Below, in pieces: positions 1-8,297 of a stretch of DNA of 64,000 nt. A program made the position numbers and the translations under genes. Source of the stretch: Hymenobacter sp. 5317J-9 (GTDB lineage: Bacteria > Bacteroidota > Bacteroidia > Cytophagales > Hymenobacteraceae). How positions within the stretch are numbered: position 1 is the first letter of the stretch; every line of letters starts with the position of its first letter. Where the stretch lies: the NCBI RefSeq assembly GCF_022921075.1, contig NZ_CP095050.1, positions 1,054,001 to 1,118,000 on the forward strand, read 5' to 3'. The notes below the pieces were generated by a model. That model was given only the letters and a program-made list of their open reading frames with translations. It had not been told where the DNA came from and searched no databases.

Positions 1-51
1 GTGAAAAAGACGGCGACGAACAAGGAGCAGATGAATAGAAGCCTCATGTAG
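1..51 (+). CDS. Possible 3' end of a gene entering from the left edge
   Basis: Frame 1 stays open from the first base to a TAG at 49-51 and encodes about 16 residues ending in NRSLM. This could be the tail of an upstream gene or chance. Nothing identifies the family. Confidence 0.2.
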   Translation: MKKTATNKEQMNRSLM

Positions 52-96
52 GATTAGCGTATTTAAGCGTGAAATGTGTTGGAAATCCGCAGGTTG

Positions 97-921
97 TTAC
101 AATTTTCCCGCAGCGTTTTCCAACACTACGTTGGATAGGATGGCGGTATCTACCTTATCCGGAATGTGCGAGCAAAAGCCGATGCCAACGTAAAAAGGCT
201 CTTTGAATGCGAGCTTGATAGGGTCTCCTAATTGGTGCATGGGTTCGCCGTTCTGGCTGATGAACATGGCATAGGTATCGCCCCGCTTTTCTATCCCGAT
301 GCGCATGGCGCTTTTCTCCGGGACCTTCATCTGTAGAACTTTGGTGTTTTTGTCTGGCCTCCAGGCCAAGTGCATCAGGCCGGCCCCGTGACGGGCAACC
401 ATGGCTTCTTCGGAATCGTCATCAAGGCTTTGGCGGATAATGACGACCGCCTTTCGGTCAAAGAAACCCTCTTCATTCGGGAATTTTACATCGGCCGCCA
501 AGGACACATCGCCCGACATCTTCTTCCACAGAAAACGAAACTCATCCCGGGTGTACCAGATGTTGTAGCCCGCGGAATTGATGGTGTATTCCTTCGCACC
601 GGGGTCAAAGCTCGAATTTCCGGGCACCAGTGAAGCCCCTACGTCGCTTTGGCCGTCAAAAATGCCAATGCGCTTCTTTGACGTTTTGGTGGCCCGGTGA
701 AAATCCGCTGGCGGCGGCACCTGCTTATGGGTCGATGAACCGGGCAATGCCCAGTCTGGCACAATCGGTTTCGCGGCTGCCGTCTGCGAATAACTGACCT
801 TGCACGAACCAACACAGCACGTAACCATCAACGCTGCAATGGCTATTGCCGGGTTTCTGGCAGCATACAGATATAAAGAAGCGTTGCGCGCTTCTCCCAG
901 CACTCTTAACAGGTTTTTCAT
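97..921 (-). CDS. DUF1349-like (concanavalin-fold) secreted lipoprotein
   Basis: This encodes a 274-residue protein. Residues 21-40 form a hydrophobic export segment ending in a lipobox-like VGSC with Cys40, so an outer-membrane or periplasmic lipoprotein is likely. Residues about 85-270 look like the beta-sandwich DUF1349/laminin-G-like domain: FDGQSDVG, the aromatic run YNIWYTRDEFRFLWKK, and MHLAWRPD. This domain often occurs alone or at the front of TolB-like proteins in Bacteroidota. No catalytic motif is visible; carbohydrate binding is inferred from the fold and from the lyases nearby. It starts at ATG 921, the first Met. It is transcribed in the same direction as the lyase and hydrolase genes but is separated from them by over 400 bases. 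Confidence 0.6.
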   Translation of the reverse strand: MKNLLRVLGEARNASLYLYAARNPAIAIAALMVTCCVGSCKVSYSQTAAAKPIVPDWALPGSSTHKQVPPPADFHRATKTSKKRIGIFDGQSDVGASLVPGNSSFDPGAKEYTINSAGYNIWYTRDEFRFLWKKMSGDVSLAADVKFPNEEGFFDRKAVVIIRQSLDDDSEEAMVARHGAGLMHLAWRPDKNTKVLQMKVPEKSAMRIGIEKRGDTYAMFISQNGEPMHQLGDPIKLAFKEPFYVGIGFCSHIPDKVDTAILSNVVLENAAGKL

Positions 922-1348
922 GTCTTGCCTACGTTTGTGTACTGCCTTTATAAGGTAAAGGCTTGGTTAGCGGTGGCGCAAAGCCGGGTGGTGGTGGGCC
1001 GTCGAACGGGCCCGCTGGCGCGTCGTGGCGCGGGTGGTGAGGCGGTGCGTTGCAGCCACGGCCCGCCGCCCCCGGGCCGCCCTGCCCATGCGCTGTCGCC
1101 GTCATCGCTGGTATACTACGGCCCCGTTTCCGACCTACACCCAGGCGTTGCCACCCGGCGCGCACGGCCCCATGGGCGAAGGCCAACCCACCATCGTCGA
1201 AGTGCCAAATGGCTCCTTGCGGCAGCGGTGCGGCGGGTTAGGGTGCAAACCCTGCGCCTGTAGCAAATCCCGGACAATGCACACGGCGCGCATCAATAGT
1301 TGCAACGACCAGCACAAACCACGCACCACCCCATCTAGGCTGCCGCCA
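922..1348. other. Intergenic, no gene supported
   Basis: This is a very GC-rich stretch with overlapping open frames on both strands. None has recognisable domains, plausible signal peptides or consistent codon use, so no gene is called. It should contain the promoter of the minus-strand lipoprotein that starts at 921. Confidence 0.5.
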
Positions 1349-1414
1349 ATTTTATGGGGTTGTCAAGCACGAAAATGACAACAAGAAGTTTCGTGCTTGA
1401 CACCCCCATAAAAT
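1349..1414. terminator. Long imperfect hairpin, probable bidirectional terminator
   Basis: The arms 1349-1374 and 1389-1414 are reverse complements at 25 of 26 positions, with a 14-base loop. The outer ends are AT-rich, giving a short U run on either strand. The right arm touches the TGA stop of the minus-strand lyase gene, as expected of a terminator for it. The arm length is unusual for a simple terminator, so a mobile palindromic repeat is also possible. Confidence 0.6.
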
Positions 1415-2310
1415 CACGGAGCAAGCTGATTGAATTTTACGTCATCGTAAAAAATATCTCCCGCAGGGCCCGACCAACTGCTGTCATCCCCGCCTCTAAA
1501 GGTGTCAAACGATATTCTGGTTATTTTACGGTAATTGTGGTCATTGGTCCAGCGAATATTGGTAATATTGGCCAGCTCGGTCCAAGTGGTAGCCGTACTT
1601 TTTTTGATGAGTATTTTTAAATAGCCATCCTTGTTGCTGTAGGTATTGCTCGTAACATGGATGTAAACATTGTACCACACCCCTTTTTCTAGTCCGTCGA
1701 ATTGTTTGCTTTGTGGGTTATCACCACAATGATAGGTGGTGGTATTGGGCATGTCATAATAGTAAACGTATGGCTTAATAGCATGCGTTGTAGCGGATGT
1801 TCTTTTCCACATTAACCGCACACTCGCTCCGTGTCCGGCCGTTGGCACATTGCAGCCACTGGCTCCGTCGCCAATTTCAAATCCCCAACCCAGTTTTCCG
1901 CCTTCCGAAAAAGTAAAGGCGGGGTCAAACTTGAAACTGTAACTCATGTCGTAATCCGTGCCATCGGATACATTGTTTGAAGCTACCAACCCATTGGTGT
2001 ATGAATAGCCGTCATCCAAATGGACGCGCAGGGAATTGTCGATAATCCATTGTTTGCCTCCACGCCAATTATTGGTTTTCGAATTATCCCCAAAGTCTGC
2101 AGCGTATTCAGTAGCAGTGTATTCATTGTTTGCAGCAGTAAACGTTTTTAGGGGAATGCTGCTAAAAACAGCATCGGCCCGTGTGGGGTCGACCTGATAA
2201 TCCCCGTTGGGGGCCGTTTGAATCGGATTGTCTTTTTTACACGACAACAGGACGGTGGTTGCCAACAGCAGGCACATAGCCCCATTTTGGGTGAATTTAA
2301 TGCGGTTCAT
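1414..2310 (-). CDS. Polysaccharide lyase, PL14/PL20-like lipoprotein
   Basis: This encodes a 298-residue protein. An N-terminal hydrophobic segment ends in LLSC with Cys24 as the lipidation site, followed by KKDN, a typical surface-lipoprotein start. The mature part looks like the beta-jelly-roll of PL14/PL20-type lyases: GGKLGWGFEIGDG, a VRLMWKR strand, YVYYYDMP, and the C-terminal signature FDTFRGGDDSSW followed by DIFYDDVKF. Such enzymes cleave uronate polymers (alginate or glucuronan) by beta-elimination. Family assignment comes from these motifs only, and the substrate is not determined. The gene lies on the minus strand, downstream of a large glycoside hydrolase and near the kduI/kduD/PL8 operon, which supports a role in uronate polymer breakdown. 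Confidence 0.6.
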   Translation of the reverse strand: MNRIKFTQNGAMCLLLATTVLLSCKKDNPIQTAPNGDYQVDPTRADAVFSSIPLKTFTAANNEYTATEYAADFGDNSKTNNWRGGKQWIIDNSLRVHLDDGYSYTNGLVASNNVSDGTDYDMSYSFKFDPAFTFSEGGKLGWGFEIGDGASGCNVPTAGHGASVRLMWKRTSATTHAIKPYVYYYDMPNTTTYHCGDNPQSKQFDGLEKGVWYNVYIHVTSNTYSNKDGYLKILIKKSTATTWTELANITNIRWTNDHNYRKITRISFDTFRGGDDSSWSGPAGDIFYDDVKFNQLAP

Positions 2311-2453
2311 AACCAGTTGCTTTTGGTTTGCAATTGAAATGGAAAAGGAATGACAAAGCTTCGATAGTCAAGCCCGTTAAGGAAGCCTCAATAGAGGAGC
2401 CCGCCCGGTAAGGCCTGGCCAGTTGCCGCTGTCCGGACGATGCTCAAGGGTAG

Positions 2454-2564
2454 CTATTCGACAACCGAGTGCTTGGGCAGTACATGGTTATCGGCTTGTA
2501 AGCGCAGGGGGTACATACCCGCGGCCATGCCCAAGGTGTGGAATTCGAAGCGTGACCAGTCGCC
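2454..2564 (-). pseudogene. Decayed T9SS C-terminal sorting-domain remnant
   Basis: The minus strand has an open 36-codon stretch ending in TAG. It contains LGMAAGMYPLRLQAD and ends in SVVE, which matches the usual end of T9SS type A sorting domains (L-A-A-G-x-Y-x-L-R-x-Q ... LVVE). No start codon or plausible upstream domain precedes it, so it is read as the relic of a lost secreted protein. Confidence 0.45.
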
Positions 2565-2654
2565 GGGCCGGGCACGATGCGTGGGGAGGAGAAGCTTGTT
2601 TTTTCATGTGGGAATTGGGTTAGTAGAAGAAAAAAACAGTGGTTGCACAGAGGA

Positions 2655-2690
2655 AAAAGAAGGCCGGCGGGAGAGCCAGCCTTCTTTGAG
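2655..2690 (-). terminator. Rho-independent terminator of the large hydrolase gene
   Basis: Read on the minus strand, AAGAAGGCTGGC pairs with GCCGGCCTTCTT around a short loop and is followed by a T-rich stretch. It lies 20-55 bases after the stop of the large glycoside hydrolase at 2711. Confidence 0.65.
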
Positions 2691-2710
2691 TGGACAACGG
2701 AGAAAATGAG

Positions 2711-5700
2711 CTACTTCAGCAGCACCAGGCGCTGGGTTTGCACCGCGCCGTTGCTCACCAGGCGGCAGGTGTAGATGCCCGCCGGCAGGCTGTTGCCGTC
2801 AAACGTCACGGTGTAGTCGCGCCCGGCTTCGGCCACCGCGTCGTAGAGCGTGCCCACCAGCTGGCCCATAGCGCTGAACACCTGCACCTGCGTGGCCGCC
2901 GTAGCCACCGGCCGGAAATGCACCGCCGCGCTCGTGGTGAAAGGGTTGGGGTAAGATTCGAACACTACCGCCTGGCCAGTCGCCGTGCCGCAACCACCGA
3001 GCTGGTCGCCGTGCGAGGCCAGGTGAGTGGCCACTGCGTCTTTCGAAAGGCATAGGGCACGGCCGTTGTGGCACACCTGCACCTTGTCGTTGTTGTTGCC
3101 GCAGCGCACGTCCACCACCGTCAGGGTAGCTGTAGCGCTGGCCGAGCAGCCGAACTCGTTGGTGGCAAGCACGGTGAAGGTGTAGGTGCCGGCGGCCGTG
3201 GGCGTGAACACCGGTGCCGCGTCCGTGGCATTGCTCAGCCCCGTTGCGGGCGACCATAAGTAGGTGGCCGACGTGCTGTTCGAGGCCGTGAGCACCAGGC
3301 TTTGTGCTCCGTAGCCCAGCGCAATGGTATTGGCCGGCAGGCCGGTGTAAGTGTTATCCGTGCGGCGCACGGCAATGGCCGGCGCGGGCGTGGCGCCAAT
3401 AACCGTCACCGTAGCCGTGCCGGTGGCCGTGTTGCCATTCACGTCCGTCACCGTCAGCGTCACGGTGTTGTCGCCGATGTTGGAGCAGTCAAAGCTGGTT
3501 TTATCAAGCGTCAGCGACTGAATACCGCAGGCGTCGGACGAACCATTATCAACCGCAGCCGCAGTTGCGGTGGCGCTGCCATTCACCAGCGTCACGCTGA
3601 TGTTCTGGGTAAGCACCACGGGCGCGCTCACGTCGCTTACTACCACTTGCTGGGGCACGGTCACCACGCCGCCGTCGCCGTAAGCAAAACTCCAGTTAAT
3701 GGTGTAGCTGCCCTGGGCGGTGTAAGTAGTCGGGTCGGTGGTGGTGGCCGTCACGGTGCCGGTGCAGAAGTCGGGGGCTGTAGGGGCAGTGGCAGTCACC
3801 GAACACTCTGCCGTGAGAGTGGGCAGCGTCACCACCGGCCGTTCGGCCGTGGAGCCCGACGAGGGCGCCGAGAAGCGGGAGGTCAACGCTCCTTCTTTGG
3901 CGCGCACCTGGTAGTAGTAGCGAGTAGCGTAGCCCAGGCAGGCATCAGTGTAAGTCGTGGCGTTGGCGGCCACCGTGGCGAGCAGCGTGTAGGCCGTTCC
4001 ATCGAGCGAGCGGAACACCTCGAAGCCGGTTTCGGTGGCAGAATTATCAGTCCAACTCAAGGCAATGCTGTTGCCGGTGGCGGTGGCAGCCAGGGCCGTG
4101 GCCGGTGGCAGCACGGCATCGCGCAAGGACTGGATGTAGGCAATGTTGCCGCTGCCCATGCCATAGCCCCAGTTCGGAGCGCCGCCCAGCTGGATGTCGG
4201 CGTCGGCGCCGCTGTAGTCAGCGCCGCGCTGGTTGGGGTTCAGGGGGTAGTGGTAGGCGCCAGGGTCGCCGCCGGCTTCCCGGTTCGGCGACACCAGTTT
4301 GGGGCTGGTGATGGATTGGTAGAGCGCCGTGGGCGCCCCGTTGCCGCCGCCGCGGGTGGCAAAGGCGTGGATGGCCCCGCTCACGCCGGTAGCCGCCCCC
4401 GTTTTCAGCAGCACCATGTCGTACTGCGCGATGATAAAGGCGTTGGTGCCCGTGGTTTCGTTGGTAAGGTAGGCGGCGTTTTCCAGCAGTAAGTCCACCG
4501 TGAAATCGGAGGCGTCGGTGTCCTCGGTGTAGCCCGCGATGCCCGTCGAGAGCTTGTGCAGCACGATGGTAGTGCCGGCGCGCAGGTCCTGCCAGAAGGG
4601 AATGTTGGTGAAGCGGTACTTGCCGCCGTTGTCGGTGGTGATGTTGGCATCAAAGTCCTTCACCAGCAGCCCGCGAATATCGAGGTGGTCTTTGATGACG
4701 AGCAGCTCCACCGCGTCGCGGGTGCCCAGGGCGTCGTTCGAGCCGTTGTAGAGCCGGTTTACCACAATGTCGGGCGTGGGCGGCAGGATGGAAAGGCGCA
4801 GGCCGTTGATGTAAGCAATGTTATTCGCGCCAAAGCCATTGCCCCAGTTAAAGCTGGTGGACGCGGAGGCCACCGCTTTCACGCCATCAAAATCCGCCGT
4901 GGTCTGGGCCGTGCTGAGCGGATATTGGAAGCTGCCGGCGGTGTTGGCCGCGGTCGAAACCAGCTTGGCGCCGGTAGTGGCCGCGAAAAGCGCCGTGGTA
5001 TTGCCCGAGCCCGTTGCGAAGGCGTGCACCGGATTGGCCACGCCGCTGGCGCTGCCGGTTTTCAGCAGCACCATGTCGGTGTCGGTGAGGTTGAAAACGT
5101 CGCCCGCACCGGAAAGCGCGGTCAGGTAGGTCGTGTTTTCCAACGCCAGGTCGAGCCGCGAGTCGGAGGCGTTCACGTCCTCCACGTAGCCCGGGATGCC
5201 GGCGCCCAGCCGGCGCAGCACGATGGTGGTGCCGAGGCGCAAATCCTTCCACAGGGCCTGGTCTTTGAACTGGTATTTGCCGCCGGTATCAGCCGTGAGG
5301 TCGGCGTCAAAATCCTTCACAATCAGCCCGCGCGCGTCCAGGTGGTCCTGCACCACCAGCAGCTCCACGGCATCGGCGGCGCCGTCGGTGGTGGCGCTGG
5401 CGTTGTACACGCGGTTTACCACCATGCCGGTCATGGCCTGCGTCTCAAACGTGATTTTGGAGATGTTGAAGCTGCTCGTAACCAAGTCAAACTTCAGCGT
5501 CGCGTTCGGCGACGCCTCCAGGTACACGTTGTTGACGACGATGTTCTGGTAGGTGTTGAAGCTGCCCGTGGCGGGGATGGCTATCACGCCGGTTTTGTCC
5601 ACGTCGTTCACGCTCAGCCGCATTGAGGCCGTCGAGGTGGTCGAGGTCGATACCCGGAACGTGACTTTGTAGAAGCCGCTGTTCTGAATGTTGACGGTGT

Positions 5701-6994
5701 ATTTCAGCCATTCGCCACTGGCCGAGTAGCCCACGTTGCCGTAGCCGCCGTCGCCTTTCTGGGTATCAACGCCCTCGGTGGGCCGGGCCACGGTGGGGTC
5801 GGCGGTGGCGCCGCGGTTTTCCGCTTCCAAGTCGTGGTAGGCCACGCCTTCGCCGCCGTAGTCGTATTCGATGGACTTTACCACGCCCGGAATCGGGGCC
5901 GGGGCGCCGTTGTAAGGCGTGCGCGTGCAGTTGTTCACCTGCACATAAGCCGGCTTGCTCACCACAATGGTGGTGTCGGGGTTCACCAGCGTCAGGGTCA
6001 CGTTTTTGGCGCCGCCCGAGGTGTAGGTAACGGCGAAGGGGCCTTTGCCGCTGGCCGTGGCCGGCGTAGCGCCCGCCCCAAAGTTCCAGGTAAGCGAGGC
6101 GTAGTTGCCCAGCACCGCGCCTGTGTAGGTCACGGCTTCGGGCGCGGTGCAGCTCACGGTTTTATCGGCCGAAAACCCGGCCAGCGTCACCGTTTGGCCG
6201 GGCCGAAGGTAGGTGGGGGGCAGGGCGCCCTGCGCGTGCTCCAGCGAGTACACAATCTTGCGGGTAAGCGCGCCTTGGGCGTCAAATAGCAGCACCAGCG
6301 TTGACTGCGCAAAGATTTTGTCGGTGTACGCGGCATTGATATCAGCCGGCACGTTGATTTTGAGCGGGGCCGTGCCCGGCACCGTGGCCCCGTTGAGCTG
6401 CACCGTAAAATCGTAGTCCGTTACGTCGCTTTCGTTGAGCACCATCACCGCGGTGGTGCCGTTGTCGGTGCTGCTGATGACCTTCACCAGCGCCTGGTTG
6501 TCGGTGGCGTCGAGGTTGGTGCCGTGCATGTTTTCCGACACCAGCATCTCGTGCCAGAAGCAGGAGCGGGGCTTGATGGTGGCCACCGTGCCCCCATCCA
6601 GGTAGCCCTTGTCGCTCACGATGCGCGAGCCATTGCTCTCGTGAATGCACCAGGGCTGCATCGACACGGCTTCGTACTTCATGCCCACGCCAAATACTTC
6701 GGCCCAAAACTGCCCGTTGATGAACGAGTGCGCGCCCAGGCCTTCCACCGTGTTCACGGTCGGGTTGGCGTAGTCGAGGTTGAATTCGGTGAGGGCCCAG
6801 CGCAGGGCGTTGGCCCCGGTGCGGTTATTTTTGGTGTTGGCGGCGGCCATCAGGCCCAGCAGGTTGGTCACGGTGTTGGCCACGTTTTGGCCGGCGGCTA
6901 CCACCTGGGCCCGCGTCTGGCTGCCCGAGAAAGGGTAGGTGTGGAAGGAGATGATGTCGATGTAATAGCGGCCGTTGGCGTCTTTGCCGGTCAC
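2711..6994 (-). CDS. T9SS-secreted multidomain glycoside hydrolase, C-terminal part (frameshifted)
   Basis: This is the main part (1427 residues) of an enzyme interrupted by a frameshift. It begins with the second half of a clan GH-A (beta/alpha)8 catalytic domain: FHTYPF, and ALTEFNLDY near residue 70, whose Glu is the likely nucleophile. Next come a PKD-like domain (about 265-355), a CBM6-like domain (about 370-515, EAENRG ... GEWLKYTV), two homologous units of about 215 residues resembling lamin-tail domains, and a fibronectin type III domain (about 965-1050). HYR/PKD-like domains, the cysteine motif KVQVCHNG ... GGC and a T9SS type A sorting domain starting at YPNPF complete it. The enzyme would be exported by T9SS and displayed or released. 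The apparent ATG at 6994 is internal and probably not a real start. Confidence 0.8.
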   Translation of the reverse strand: MTGKDANGRYYIDIISFHTYPFSGSQTRAQVVAAGQNVANTVTNLLGLMAAANTKNNRTGANALRWALTEFNLDYANPTVNTVEGLGAHSFINGQFWAEVFGVGMKYEAVSMQPWCIHESNGSRIVSDKGYLDGGTVATIKPRSCFWHEMLVSENMHGTNLDATDNQALVKVISSTDNGTTAVMVLNESDVTDYDFTVQLNGATVPGTAPLKINVPADINAAYTDKIFAQSTLVLLFDAQGALTRKIVYSLEHAQGALPPTYLRPGQTVTLAGFSADKTVSCTAPEAVTYTGAVLGNYASLTWNFGAGATPATASGKGPFAVTYTSGGAKNVTLTLVNPDTTIVVSKPAYVQVNNCTRTPYNGAPAPIPGVVKSIEYDYGGEGVAYHDLEAENRGATADPTVARPTEGVDTQKGDGGYGNVGYSASGEWLKYTVNIQNSGFYKVTFRVSTSTTSTASMRLSVNDVDKTGVIAIPATGSFNTYQNIVVNNVYLEASPNATLKFDLVTSSFNISKITFETQAMTGMVVNRVYNASATTDGAADAVELLVVQDHLDARGLIVKDFDADLTADTGGKYQFKDQALWKDLRLGTTIVLRRLGAGIPGYVEDVNASDSRLDLALENTTYLTALSGAGDVFNLTDTDMVLLKTGSASGVANPVHAFATGSGNTTALFAATTGAKLVSTAANTAGSFQYPLSTAQTTADFDGVKAVASASTSFNWGNGFGANNIAYINGLRLSILPPTPDIVVNRLYNGSNDALGTRDAVELLVIKDHLDIRGLLVKDFDANITTDNGGKYRFTNIPFWQDLRAGTTIVLHKLSTGIAGYTEDTDASDFTVDLLLENAAYLTNETTGTNAFIIAQYDMVLLKTGAATGVSGAIHAFATRGGGNGAPTALYQSITSPKLVSPNREAGGDPGAYHYPLNPNQRGADYSGADADIQLGGAPNWGYGMGSGNIAYIQSLRDAVLPPATALAATATGNSIALSWTDNSATETGFEVFRSLDGTAYTLLATVAANATTYTDACLGYATRYYYQVRAKEGALTSRFSAPSSGSTAERPVVTLPTLTAECSVTATAPTAPDFCTGTVTATTTDPTTYTAQGSYTINWSFAYGDGGVVTVPQQVVVSDVSAPVVLTQNISVTLVNGSATATAAAVDNGSSDACGIQSLTLDKTSFDCSNIGDNTVTLTVTDVNGNTATGTATVTVIGATPAPAIAVRRTDNTYTGLPANTIALGYGAQSLVLTASNSTSATYLWSPATGLSNATDAAPVFTPTAAGTYTFTVLATNEFGCSASATATLTVVDVRCGNNNDKVQVCHNGRALCLSKDAVATHLASHGDQLGGCGTATGQAVVFESYPNPFTTSAAVHFRPVATAATQVQVFSAMGQLVGTLYDAVAEAGRDYTVTFDGNSLPAGIYTCRLVSNGAVQTQRLVLLK

Positions 6995-7557
6995 GTCGTT
7001 GGCGCCCCCACCAAAGCGGGGTAGTAGGCGTTGTAGCCGGCGTTTTCGGGGCCCACAATCAGGATGCTGGGGTCCACGGCCTTCATGGCCGAGGCGAACG
7101 TTTTGAGGTAGGTTTCCACGCCGGCAATGCTCACCACGTTGGGCTGGGCCGACAAATCGGGCTCGTTGCCGATAATCCAGTACTTCACGTTGCGGCCCAT
7201 CGTCACGTTCACGTGCTGCACCACCTGCGCGGCCTGCGCCGCCGTGAACCGCCCGCGGCCTTCCGACACCTGCACCATGGGCTCGGCCCCGATGCGGCGA
7301 ATGGAGTCAATCAGGGCGATGTACTGGGCGTTGGTTATCAGGTTGGTGTTCGCGCCGTTGCCGCCGATGCGAATCATCTTCACCTTCGACTGCTTCACCA
7401 CCGGCCACAGCTTGTCGAGCAGCCCGCCGTAGTTGGTAGTGCCCAGGGCCGTGGGCAGCCAGGCATTCTGGCCCGCCAGGTAGGGCGAGATGGCCTGGCC
7501 GTGGCTGGCGCCCAAGGCGAGCCAGCTCAGCAGGAGGAGGGATAGCAGTTTCTTCAT
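6991..7557 (-). CDS. T9SS-secreted glycoside hydrolase, N-terminal part (frameshifted)
   Basis: This encodes 188 residues ending at a premature TGA. MKKLLSLLLLSWLALGASHG is a clear signal peptide, which fixes the start at ATG 7557 rather than a longer upstream frame. The rest is the first half of a clan GH-A barrel: MIRIGGNGAN, MVQVSEG, and YWIIGNEPDLS, where Glu132 is the likely acid/base. Similarity in style is to GH39/GH44/GH79-type enzymes, but the exact family is not settled. Translation breaks at a run of five C on the plus strand (7005-7009). One extra base would give ALVGGANDVTGKDANG and rejoin the downstream frame, making a protein of about 1615 residues. Confidence 0.75.
   Translation of the reverse strand: MKKLLSLLLLSWLALGASHGQAISPYLAGQNAWLPTALGTTNYGGLLDKLWPVVKQSKVKMIRIGGNGANTNLITNAQYIALIDSIRRIGAEPMVQVSEGRGRFTAAQAAQVVQHVNVTMGRNVKYWIIGNEPDLSAQPNVVSIAGVETYLKTFASAMKAVDPSILIVGPENAGYNAYYPALVGAPTT
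7005..7009 (-). other. Frameshift site in a homopolymer
   Basis: The plus strand reads GGCGCCCCCACC. Six C instead of five would fuse the two halves of the glycoside hydrolase in one frame, with natural barrel sequence across the join. Either a sequencing or assembly error in a homopolymer or a real inactivating (or slippage-reversible) mutation explains it. Confidence 0.8.
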
Positions 7558-8297
7558 GCGCGGGAATTTTGGGTTGGTGTAGAAGTAGGAGGAAGCCAAT
7601 GCGGCGCGGGCAGAGCTGCATCCGACAAGGCCGATGAGTATCGACAAGCCGCCGATGCGGAGTGGCTGGTTTGCCGGACTAGGAGCCGTCAGGTCTGCCG
7701 GTGTTGGATGGGGCGCTTAGCGACGTTCCATGTGCAGCGGCCAGGTTGCAGAGCAGCTAGTTGCTGACAGGCTCTACAAATGTCTACGGACGCCTCCGCA
7801 ACCACTTTCTCATTTCGAACCGTCGCGGTTCATTTTGTAAAATGCTTATCAAATTATTGTTAATTAGACAATTGCGTGAAATGTATAAGTGTAATCGAAA
7901 GCTGTTATTTCACTTTTAGAACGCGCTTGTCACAATAGTTTTAGTAAAAAGGGCGGTAGTTTAACCCGACACCCGCCGCAGTGCGGCAAAGCCGGAAAGA
8001 AGTGAAAAGCCGGAAAGACGGCAGCTGAAAACGGCGTGTATATTTCCGCCACAGCAGCAACAGAAACCCCATTGCGGGTCCATGTGCCCAGTAGTTCGAT
8101 GACACCGGCTCAGAGCGCCGACCCACGAATTCGGCTAGTAGTGGCCCACCCCACGACTTAGGCTGATTGACGCACCCACGGTGCATAAATGAAGGATTTT
8201 CGCGGCTAGCCCGCCCAAATACACGAGCGAAAACGCCTGACTGCGGCAGCCGTTGGGGTGCTTCCGCTTCGCGCGTCTTCTAAGCCCTTCTTCGATA
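7558..8297. promoter_or_regulatory. Divergent control region of the uronate locus
   Basis: About 740 bases lie between the minus-strand hydrolase start and the plus-strand DUF4861 start. The middle (about 7840-7960) is AT-rich against a GC-rich background, as expected of promoters. A 10-base direct repeat, GCCGGAAAGA, occurs twice about 20 bases apart near 7990-8020. The open frame at 7941-8186 has no recognisable features and is not called. No clear TAnnTTTG element was found. Confidence 0.4.

Noticed and set aside
925..1378. Overlapping open frames on both strands upstream of the DUF1349-like gene
   Set aside because: They have no recognisable domain, are Arg/Pro/Ala-rich as expected of non-coding GC-rich DNA, and contradict each other in frame and strand.
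7941..8186. 81-residue minus-strand open frame in the divergent region
   Set aside because: It lies in the expected promoter zone, shows no motif and has no plausible signal or domain.
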